Below are positions 1-5,298 of a stretch of DNA of 6,723 bases, piece after piece; the first letter of the stretch is position 1; every line of letters begins with the position of its first letter. The position numbers and the translations under genes were made by a program. A model generated the notes under the pieces. The model worked only from the letters and a program-made list of their open reading frames with translations, was not told where the DNA came from and did not search any database. The stretch covers positions 1-6,723 of the forward strand of contig DBTW01000028.1 of the NCBI GenBank assembly GCA_002307245.1, written 5' to 3'. This DNA is from Spirochaetaceae bacterium UBA1306. Its GTDB lineage: Bacteria; Spirochaetota; Spirochaetia; Treponematales; Rectinemataceae.

Positions 1-587
1 AGGGCACGGCCGAGCGCCTGACGCGCTTCGTCGAGTCAGGCGGAACCCTGGTCCTCACCTTCCTCTCGGGCTACGTGAACGAGAGCGATCTCTGCTTCGA
101 GGGCGGCTTCCCCGGCCCCCTGCGCGGCCTCGCCGGGGTCTGGGCCGAGGAGCTCGACCCTCTATGGAAGGGCCAGTCCAACCGGGCCCTCCCCGCGGCG
201 GGCAATTCCCTGGGCCTCTCGGGAGAGTACCGGGTCGAGGCCTTCTGCGAGCTCATCCACGCGGAGGGCGGCACCGAGGTCCTCGCGACCTACGGCGACG
301 ACTGGTACGCCGGCCGCCCCCTGCTCACGCGGGCCCGGCGGGGCAAGGGCCTCGTCTACTACCTCGCGGCCAGGACCGAGCAGCGCTTCCTCGACGACGC
401 GATGCGCGCCATAGCGAAGGAGGCTGGCCTGTCCTCGGCTTGGCCCGAGGAGCTGCCTCCCGGGGTCAACGCCCGGCTCCGCACGGACGGGAAGACGGAC
501 TACGCCTTCCTCATGAACTTCAACGAGGTCCCGTCCGCCGGGCTGCCGCCCTTTGGCTGCCGCGTGGAGCGCCGACTTAAGCCTTAG
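1..587 (+). CDS. Beta-galactosidase, glycoside hydrolase family 42 (C-terminal part, 5' end off window)
   Basis: Only the last 194 residues are present; the reading frame is open from base 3 and ends at TAG 585-587. GH42 enzymes hydrolyse terminal beta-D-galactosides and are usually about 650-700 residues, so this is roughly the last quarter. The catalytic barrel with its two glutamates lies outside the window. What is visible is the trimerisation domain (about residues 1-150 of the fragment), recognised from the family-typical stretch NESDLCFEGGFPGPLR followed by a GxWxEExDPL-like segment. After it come a segment around RPLLTRARRGKGLVYYLA and a short C-terminal beta domain beginning near LPPGVNARLR and ending in LPPFGCRVERR. 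No signal peptide can be judged. The C-terminal domain looks about 15-25 residues shorter than usual between MNFNE and LPPFG. The gene meets korB tail to tail and their stop-codon ends overlap by 11 bp. Family assignment rests on remembered GH42 motifs; the true substrate (lactose, galactan fragments, other galactosides) cannot be read from this part. Confidence 0.88.
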   Translation, partial: GTAERLTRFVESGGTLVLTFLSGYVNESDLCFEGGFPGPLRGLAGVWAEELDPLWKGQSNRALPAAGNSLGLSGEYRVEAFCELIHAEGGTEVLATYGDDWYAGRPLLTRARRGKGLVYYLAARTEQRFLDDAMRAIAKEAGLSSAWPEELPPGVNARLRTDGKTDYAFLMNFNEVPSAGLPPFGCRVERRLKP

Positions 588-1440
588 CCATGACGGCGGC
601 CCGCAGCGCGGCCATATCGTGCGCCCGCTCGCGCAGCGGCCGCTTGTCCTCCCGGTACGCGGGCAGGAGCTCCTCGAAGGGCTGCCGCTCGGCGCTCTCG
701 TAGAGCACGCCGAGGGGGAAGGGCTTCTCCTCGAGGGCGCGGGCGAAGGCCGCCGCGCGGTCGTCCGCCTTATAGCCCTCCTCGAGGGGATAGGTGTTCT
801 CCTTGAACCACTGCAGCGTGTTCTGCTTGTTGAAGGAGACGCAGGGCTGGAAGATATCCACCAGGGCGAAGCCCCGGTGGAGGATCGCGCGCTTCATGAT
901 CCTCGTCGTGCCCTCGATGTCCCCGCTGAAGGCCCTCGCCACGAAGCCGACGTTCATCGCTATGGCCAGGGCCATGGGATTGAGGGGCTCGCTGGTCACG
1001 CCGAAGACCTGGACGGGCGTCCGCATGCCGACGCGGCTGGTGGGCGCCGCCTGGCCCTTGGTGAGGCCGTAGACCATGTTCTCGTGGACGAAGAGCGCGA
1101 TGTCCGGGTTGCGGCGCGCAGCGTGGAGGAAGTGGTTGCCGCCCTCGCCGTACATGTCCCCGTCGCCGCCCTCGGCGACGACGGTCAGGTCCGGGGCCAC
1201 GGCCTTGATGGCCGTGGCGGCCGGCAGGGCGCGGCCGTGCAGGCCGTTGAAGAAGCTCGAGTTGACGTACTGGGGCATCTTGGCCGCCTGGCCGATGCCC
1301 GAGACCATCACCAACTTCCCGCGCGGGATGCCCAGCTCCTGGAGCGCCGCCAGGAGGGATCGCCGGATCGCGAAATCGCCGCAGCCCGGGCACCAGGAGA
1401 TGTCGGGCTTGGACTCGAAATCGAACGCGTTAGTCGCCAT
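577..1440 (-). CDS. korB: 2-oxoacid:ferredoxin oxidoreductase, beta subunit (thiamine diphosphate-binding)
   Basis: A 287-residue protein, normal length for the beta subunit of two-subunit 2-oxoacid:ferredoxin oxidoreductases. With KorA it would convert a 2-oxoacid plus CoA to acyl-CoA and CO2 while reducing ferredoxin, in the cytoplasm. The N-terminus has the cluster motif WCPGCG (C17, C20). The thiamine diphosphate/Mg motif is GDGDMYGEGGNH at 92-103, followed by the typical HAARRN. A further cysteine, C200, sits in FQPCVSFNK. The position aligning with the remaining cluster cysteine of archaeal enzymes (SGIGC) is Q51 in SGIGQAAKMPQY, so only three cysteines exist in the whole protein. The ATG at 1438-1440 is preceded by GGAGG with a 6-base spacer. 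The gene starts 15 bp after the korA stop, so the two are one operon. Substrate preference (2-oxoglutarate, pyruvate, branched-chain acids) cannot be decided, so the kor name is a family label. Confidence 0.93.
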   Translation of the reverse strand: MATNAFDFESKPDISWCPGCGDFAIRRSLLAALQELGIPRGKLVMVSGIGQAAKMPQYVNSSFFNGLHGRALPAATAIKAVAPDLTVVAEGGDGDMYGEGGNHFLHAARRNPDIALFVHENMVYGLTKGQAAPTSRVGMRTPVQVFGVTSEPLNPMALAIAMNVGFVARAFSGDIEGTTRIMKRAILHRGFALVDIFQPCVSFNKQNTLQWFKENTYPLEEGYKADDRAAAFARALEEKPFPLGVLYESAERQPFEELLPAYREDKRPLRERAHDMAALRAAVMAKA

Positions 1441-1455
1441 AGATCGCCTCCGGGT

Positions 1456-3135
1456 TCACAGGAGAGCGGAGATCCGCTCCGTCAGCTCTTCGACGGTGTA
1501 TTGGTAGCCGTCGCACTTGAGTATCCGCGAATCGAAGCGCCGGCCCGTCTCGAGCTCGACGAGGTCGGCGAATTGGCCGGTGGCGTTGCCCTCGATCGCC
1601 ACGCAGGTGGTCGCCGCCTCCAGGTACTCCCGGACCCCGCGGGGCATGGGGTGGACCCAGGGGAAGTGCAGGTAGGCGAGGCCCGGGCGAGCCAGGGCGG
1701 CCATGGCCTCGAGGACCGGCGCCTTGACCGAGCCCCAGCCCACGAGGAGGGTCTTGTAGCGCGGGTCGCCGAAGAGCTTGGGCGGGATGGCAGCCTTGCG
1801 CGCGGCGGCGATCTTCGCGAGGCGCTTGGCCACCATGGCCTCGCGCATGGCCCGGTCCTCGGTGATGTAGCCTCCCTGGTCGTGCTCGTCCGAGTCGACG
1901 CAGACGATGCCTTCGCCCAGGCCGGGTATGCCCCGCGGGGAGATCCCGTCCGACGAGCCGAGGGCGTAGCGGCGATAGCCGGGCGCGGTCTCGACGACCT
2001 GCCTCGTGGGCGGCGCGAGGGGAAGCTCGAAGGCGGGCGTCGTATAGTACGAGTCGACGAAGTACTGGTCGGTCAGGATGAAGACGGGCGACTGGAAGCG
2101 GTCCGCCAGCTCGAAGGCGGCGCGGGCGAGGGAGAAACCCTCCTCGAGGTCCCCGGGCGCGAGCACGATCTTGAGGAAGTCGCCGTGGCCGGCGTAGATG
2201 GCGAGGTCGAGGTCCCCCTGCTCGGTCCTCGTGGGGAGGCCCGTCGCTGGCCCCGGGCGCTGGGCCAGGTGGGCGACGAAGGGCGTCTCGATGGCGCCCG
2301 CGAGGCTCACCGCCTCGCTCATCAGGGCGAAGCCGCCGCCCGAGGTCGTCACCAGTGCGCGCGCGCCGGCGTACCAGGCGCCGATGGCCATGTTCGCGAC
2401 GCCGATCTCGTCCTCGACCTGCTCGACGATCACGTCGAAGCTCTTGGAGTATTCCGCCATCGCCGTCAGCACCGTAGTGCCGGGGGACATGGGATAGGCG
2501 CAGACGTAGTCGCAGCCCCCCGCTAAGGCCCCGAGGGCCACCGCGTCCGCCCCGGTCAGCATGATCTCGCCGGCCACGGCGGGATCGGGCTCGATGGCGG
2601 CGGCGAGCCCGGGGCCGAGGGCGAGGCCGCGCGCATAGCCCCGGCGGAAAGCCTCGGCGTTGGCCTCCTGGACCTCGGCGCCCTTCCTCTCGAAGAAGGC
2701 TCGGACGCCGCGCTCGCATTCCCCGGCTTCGATCTTCAGGAGGGCGCAGATGGCGCCCACCGCCACCGTGTTGGCGTAGACGGCTCCGCCCACTTCGGCG
2801 GCTATCGCGGAGAAGGGCAGGTCTATCATGCGGTCGTAGCCGACGATGGCCTTCTCGCCGATGACGAGGGTCGAGTCCTCGATCCTGTCGCCCAAGTGGG
2901 CGATGGCCTCCTTGGTCAGGGGGATGAGCAGGTCGATGCGGGCGACCCTCGCCGTGACGCGTTGACGCGATATGCGTATCTCGGTGCTGTTGCAGCCGCC
3001 GCGCACACGGGACATGTATTCCTTCGTGGCGAATACATGGAAGCGGGCCCGCTTCGCCAAGGCCGTGAGCATCGACTCTATGGACTGTATGCCTTGCCCC
3101 GCCTCGCCCGAGAGAACGATAGACAGTTCCGCCAT
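1456..3135 (-). CDS. korA: 2-oxoacid:ferredoxin oxidoreductase, alpha subunit with fused gamma domain
   Basis: A 559-residue protein. Residues 1-185 form the gamma domain, starting with the GEAGQGIQ loop (10-17) and including YMSRVRGGCNS (40-50). About residues 190-375 form the pyrimidine-binding alpha domain, with YPMSPGT at 214-220 in place of the common YPITPST substrate loop. It also carries EQVEDEIG (238-245) and GPATGLPTRTEQGD (295-308). The remainder to 559 is the C-terminal alpha region, ending near CVAIEGNATGQF. A gamma-alpha fusion paired with a small beta subunit is the standard two-subunit architecture. I chose ATG 3133-3135 because GGAGG lies 5 bases upstream and the family N-terminus begins right there. 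The ATG at 3145-3147 overlaps that Shine-Dalgarno, and a longer frame open to 3468 runs through A+T-rich promoter DNA. korB follows after 15 bp. Expression probably starts in the A+T-rich region near 3164-3176. Confidence 0.93.
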   Translation of the reverse strand: MAELSIVLSGEAGQGIQSIESMLTALAKRARFHVFATKEYMSRVRGGCNSTEIRISRQRVTARVARIDLLIPLTKEAIAHLGDRIEDSTLVIGEKAIVGYDRMIDLPFSAIAAEVGGAVYANTVAVGAICALLKIEAGECERGVRAFFERKGAEVQEANAEAFRRGYARGLALGPGLAAAIEPDPAVAGEIMLTGADAVALGALAGGCDYVCAYPMSPGTTVLTAMAEYSKSFDVIVEQVEDEIGVANMAIGAWYAGARALVTTSGGGFALMSEAVSLAGAIETPFVAHLAQRPGPATGLPTRTEQGDLDLAIYAGHGDFLKIVLAPGDLEEGFSLARAAFELADRFQSPVFILTDQYFVDSYYTTPAFELPLAPPTRQVVETAPGYRRYALGSSDGISPRGIPGLGEGIVCVDSDEHDQGGYITEDRAMREAMVAKRLAKIAAARKAAIPPKLFGDPRYKTLLVGWGSVKAPVLEAMAALARPGLAYLHFPWVHPMPRGVREYLEAATTCVAIEGNATGQFADLVELETGRRFDSRILKCDGYQYTVEELTERISALL

Positions 3136-3140
3136 GCGAA

Positions 3141-3145
3141 CCTCC
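3141..3145 (-). promoter_or_regulatory. Ribosome binding site deciding the korA start
   Basis: On the minus strand GGAGG is followed by a 5-base spacer and then ATG at 3133-3135. It overlaps the alternative in-frame ATG at 3145-3147, which itself has no purine-rich site at a proper distance. This favours the shorter korA product beginning MAELSIVL. Confidence 0.75.
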
Positions 3146-3163
3146 ATGGTTCGGACTAAAGGA

Positions 3164-3185
3164 TATTTACAATATAATATATGTT
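3164..3185. promoter_or_regulatory. Candidate divergent promoter with overlapping -10 boxes (korA leftward, small ORF rightward)
   Basis: Bases 3161-3220 contain only 15 G or C in 60, in sharp contrast to the GC-rich genes around them. On the plus strand there is a perfect TATAAT at 3173-3178, giving a predicted start near 3185. On the minus strand TATATT occupies 3171-3176, giving a predicted start near 3164, about 30 bases before the korA ATG. Neither has a good -35: the plus candidate at 3150-3155 is TTCGGA, and the minus one at 3194-3199 reads CCAAAA. The region therefore looks like a shared bidirectional promoter core. Base composition and the -10 matches are seen directly; the start points are inferred. 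Confidence 0.5.
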
Positions 3186-3232
3186 TTTTTGCATTTTGGC
3201 GCCTTTTTTCCGTATATTTTGGAAGAGGGGAC

Positions 3233-3271
3233 GCCGGGGAGAAACCTTTCCTCGAAAGGTTGCGCCCCGGC
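3233..3271. repeat. Two-part hairpin, probable dispersed repeat or structured leader/terminator-like element
   Basis: The inner stem pairs AACCTTTC (3243-3250) perfectly with GAAAGGTT (3254-3261) around a 3-base loop CTC. An outer stem pairs GCCGGGG (3233-3239) perfectly with CCCCGGC (3265-3271), separated from the inner one by a 3x3 internal loop. No T-tract follows on either strand, so a classical intrinsic terminator is unlikely. Right of it lie a doubled TTCCCG (3276-3287) and a weaker CTCGA/TCGAG pair (3271-3275 with 3295-3299). The order GGAGAAACCTTTC, loop, GAAAGGTT, C-rich tail resembles an interspersed hairpin repeat I recall from several anaerobe genomes; that resemblance is from memory and unchecked. 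It lies in the leader of any rightward transcript and about 100 bp upstream of korA. Confidence 0.5.
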
Positions 3272-3319
3272 TCGATTCCCGTTCCCGACAATCTTCGAGG
3301 AACCAGACGGATTCCCCAT

Positions 3320-3324
3320 GGAGG
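3320..3324 (+). promoter_or_regulatory. Ribosome binding site of the small acidic ORF
   Basis: GGAGG is followed by a 7-base spacer and ATG at 3332-3334. It is the main evidence that the 50-residue frame is translated. The ATG at 3318-3320, in a different frame, overlaps this site and would be a poor start. Confidence 0.5.
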
Positions 3325-3331
3325 CCGCATT

Positions 3332-3484
3332 ATGGAAAAAAGAAGCGAACTCGAAGCCTTGGCCGCGGATGCGCCCGACGTCAAAGAGGATGAGGGAGAT
3401 ACGCAGGTCTGCGAGAAGGCCTTCTCGCCCGAGACGGCGAGGAACGCAGACGAGGACGAGCCTTGCAAGGACGGGATGGGTTAG
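3332..3484 (+). CDS. Possible small acidic protein, 50 residues, unknown function
   Basis: The frame runs from ATG 3332-3334 to TAG 3482-3484 and begins MEKRSELEALAADAPD. It contains 16 Asp/Glu against 6 Lys/Arg, so it is strongly acidic. It has two cysteines (residues 27 and 45), no membrane segment and no signal peptide. Support comes from a well-spaced GGAGG, an upstream A+T-rich region with a perfect TATAAT, and G or C at the third position in 37 of 50 codons. That bias leans toward the GC-rich style of the neighbours but is not decisive. I recognise no family. It lies tail to tail with the serine hydrolase gene, whose stop is at 3504-3506. A chance frame in a non-coding leader RNA is the main alternative. 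A basic overlapping frame from 3318 to 3512 lacks a good ribosome binding site. Confidence 0.4.
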   Translation: MEKRSELEALAADAPDVKEDEGDTQVCEKAFSPETARNADEDEPCKDGMG

Positions 3485-3503
3485 TCTTCCGGCCCCGAGA
3501 CGC

Positions 3504-4787
3504 CTAGGCTAGGCAATCGGCCAGGGCCTCGATGATCCGCTCCTCCCAGATCGAGCGCGAATAGTGCGCGCCGCGCCGGGACGCGGGGTCGCAGGGCGTG
3601 CCGCCGATCAGGTACACGAAGCCCGAGGCCGAATCGGGATCGAAGAGCATGCCGCCCAGGAGCCCGTAGGCCTCGGCGTGGTGGCCCCACATCGCCGGTC
3701 CGCCCCCCGGCAGGAGCCGATCGCCCCCGAAGGCGTCCAGGCTCCGCGTCGTGCGGACGAGCCCGAGGCCCGTGGCGCGCGTCGACCCGTCCTCGAGGTC
3801 GCCGTTCGCCGCGGCCGCGTCGAAGCGCCAGGCGACGGTCATCATGCGCCGCGCCGAGGCCTCCGAGATGATTCTGGCGTCGCCTAACGCTCCATAGCCC
3901 ATCAGCAGGAGCTCGATCCTCGAGAGGTCGAAGGCCGAGATCCGCAGGCCGCCCTGCGGCGAGAAGAGAGTGCCGTTCGAGCCGGGCACGTAGGCCGCGA
4001 GATCCGCGGGGCCGAGCCCGGGCTCGGCCTTGCAGGGCAGGAGGGGCCTCGCCCCACGGTAATCGTCGACCTGGGCCCGCCAGGGGCCCCGGGGCTCCCA
4101 ATGGCCCTCGTCGTCGCCCCGCCGGTAGAGGGTGGCGAGGCTCGCGAAGCCCGAGTCCGACAGCTGGAGTACGTTGTAGCCGCCGTCGATCCCGAGAGGC
4201 GCGAGGACGCGCTCGCGCATCAGGATATCGAAGCGCCGACCCGAGGCCCGCTCCATCGCGCTGGCCAGGAGGCCGTAGCCCAGGTTGGCGTAGGAATAAT
4301 GCTCTCCGGGCCTCCGGTCCCCGAAATGGCCGGCTTCCGGCAGGAAGAACTCCGGCATTTCGCGGCCCAAGGGCAGGGAGTAGCCGGAGCCGTCGCGTAT
4401 CGACGAAGTATGGGAGAGGAGCATCGCGGCCGTGATGGGCTCGCGAGGCCAAAGCGGGTTGCGCAGCTCGAAGCCGAGGTAGCTGGAAAGGTCGGCGTCG
4501 AGGTCCAGGAGGCCCTCGTCCGCCAGGGTCATGGCGCCGATGGCCGCGACGGTCTTCGAGATGGAGGCTACGCGGAATTTCGTGCCCCGGCCGACGGGCA
4601 GGTCGCGGCTCGGGTCGGCCTCGTCGATGAGGCGGCGGCCGAAGTAGCCTTCGTAGGCGAGCTCGCCGCCGCGGATCAGGGTCACGGCGAGGCCGGAGAG
4701 GGCCGCTCCCCGCGGGCTCTCCCAGCTTCCTTCCGCGACGGCGCCCAGTCTATCGTGAAGCCTCGATGCGTCCCAAGAACTCGCCAT
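3504..4787 (-). CDS. Beta-lactamase-fold serine hydrolase (class C / esterase-like), cytoplasmic
   Basis: A 427-residue member of the broad penicillin-binding/class C beta-lactamase family (Pfam Beta-lactamase). The nucleophile motif SISK is at 75-78 (S75, K78), inside FRVASISKTVAA. LLSHTSSI follows at 123-130. The second motif YAN is at 166-168 in YSYANLGYG, and a histidine-type third motif lies around GHHAEAYG (368-375) where true enzymes have KTG or HxG. These residues predict a functional serine acyl hydrolase. Members of this group act as esterases, peptidases or D-amino-acid hydrolases more often than as antibiotic resistance enzymes. There is no N-terminal hydrophobic segment, so I infer a cytoplasmic location, which argues against a role in periplasmic beta-lactam defence. 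The start is ATG 4785-4787 with an imperfect site (AAGGTAGGGG) upstream. It is transcribed alone, divergently from the membrane-protein gene across 49 bp. The substrate is unknown. Confidence 0.88.
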   Translation of the reverse strand: MASSWDASRLHDRLGAVAEGSWESPRGAALSGLAVTLIRGGELAYEGYFGRRLIDEADPSRDLPVGRGTKFRVASISKTVAAIGAMTLADEGLLDLDADLSSYLGFELRNPLWPREPITAAMLLSHTSSIRDGSGYSLPLGREMPEFFLPEAGHFGDRRPGEHYSYANLGYGLLASAMERASGRRFDILMRERVLAPLGIDGGYNVLQLSDSGFASLATLYRRGDDEGHWEPRGPWRAQVDDYRGARPLLPCKAEPGLGPADLAAYVPGSNGTLFSPQGGLRISAFDLSRIELLLMGYGALGDARIISEASARRMMTVAWRFDAAAANGDLEDGSTRATGLGLVRTTRSLDAFGGDRLLPGGGPAMWGHHAEAYGLLGGMLFDPDSASGFVYLIGGTPCDPASRRGAHYSRSIWEERIIEALADCLA

Positions 4788-4821
4788 CGCCCCTACCTTA
4801 CGCCTCTGGCCCGCCGCGGTC

Positions 4822-4827
4822 TAGAAT
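4822..4827 (+). promoter_or_regulatory. Candidate -10 box for a leaderless transcript
   Basis: TAGAAT, one mismatch from TATAAT, ends 9 bases before the ATG at 4837, so transcription would begin at or within a few bases of the start codon. A weak TTACGC lies at 4798-4803, 18 bases upstream. No Shine-Dalgarno sequence occurs between the box and the ATG, and the TAG inside the box (4822-4824) is an in-frame stop that excludes an earlier start. Confidence 0.4.
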
Positions 4828-4836
4828 GCCGCTTAC

Positions 4837-5298
4837 ATGAACCTGATCCGTCGAAGACTCGCCCTCGCCGCGAGGCATAGCCCGCGGGACGCCGCGCGGG
4901 GCCTGGGCCTCGCGGCGCTCGGCGGCGGACTCGCCTGCGCGCTCGCGCTCGGCGCCTTCCGCAGGCCCTATTACCTCGCCGCGCTCATGCCCCTCGCCCT
5001 CACGCTCTATCTGCTCGTCGCCTGGTTCATCCACCTCGGCCTCGACGGTTTCTTCCGCCCCGCGCGGGACGAAGCCGGAGGGGGAGGCGCCATCCACCCG
5101 GGGCCCTACGCTCCCTTGGACGACCGCATCGTCCCGCGCGCTGACGCGGCCCCTCGCCGCGCCGCCTCTCCCGAGGAGAGGGAGGCGCGCGCCCGCGGGG
5201 CCATCCGCGCGCTGATCTGGGCGGCCGCCTGGCTCGCCCTGGCCTCCTGCGCCCTCTATCGCGTCGCCGGCGTAGGCGCCGAGTACTTTCCGCGCTGA
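4837..5298 (+). CDS. Small three-helix membrane protein, unknown function
   Basis: A 153-residue protein from ATG 4837 to TGA 5296-5298. I do not recognise the family. Three hydrophobic segments are visible: about 22-41, rich in Gly/Ala/Leu; 45-69, with aromatic PYYLAALMPLAL and AWFIHLGL; and 123-144, beginning AIRALIWAAAW. The N-terminus is very basic (RRR at 5-7 and further Arg to 21), which predicts N-in topology. The segment 70-122 between helices 2 and 3 is then a charged, Pro/Arg-rich cytoplasmic loop. A 153-residue frame with coherent membrane segments and basic flanks is unlikely to be chance, and the antisense frame over it shows no family features. There is no ribosome binding site; translation may be leaderless. 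The last 43 bp overlap the end of oppF on the other strand. Its divergent neighbour is the serine hydrolase, but a functional link is unproven. Confidence 0.72.
   Translation: MNLIRRRLALAARHSPRDAARGLGLAALGGGLACALALGAFRRPYYLAALMPLALTLYLLVAWFIHLGLDGFFRPARDEAGGGGAIHPGPYAPLDDRIVPRADAAPRRAASPEEREARARGAIRALIWAAAWLALASCALYRVAGVGAEYFPR

Noticed and set aside
553..2526. Very long open frame (657 codons) on the plus strand, opposite korB and korA
   Set aside because: Its product is low-complexity, rich in Gly/Arg/Glu/His and matches no family. It is the mirror of GC-rich codons in two firmly identified genes.
1430..2719. 429-codon minus-strand frame inside korA
   Set aside because: It is a frame-shifted reading of korA, extremely Arg/Gly-rich, with no start signal of its own.
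3233..3271. Intrinsic terminator
   Set aside because: The stem is strong but no run of T follows on either strand, and neither neighbouring gene ends just before it; kept as a repeat or structured element instead.
3136..3468. N-terminal extension of korA up to an ATG at 3466-3468
   Set aside because: The extension crosses the A+T-rich promoter core and hairpin, has no family similarity, and a perfect Shine-Dalgarno with the expected N-terminus exists at 3133-3145.
3318..3512. Alternative basic frame starting MEAALWKKE overlapping the small acidic ORF
   Set aside because: Its ATG overlaps the GGAGG that suits the other frame, it has no ribosome binding site of its own, and its product is Arg-rich as out-of-frame GC-rich DNA usually gives.
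3502..3514. Near-perfect palindrome GCCTAGGCTAGGC at the end of the serine hydrolase gene
   Set aside because: It is 13 bp with an unpaired centre, overlaps the stop codon, has no T-tract, and is too short to claim as an operator or terminator. The two CTAG tetramers are a curiosity only.
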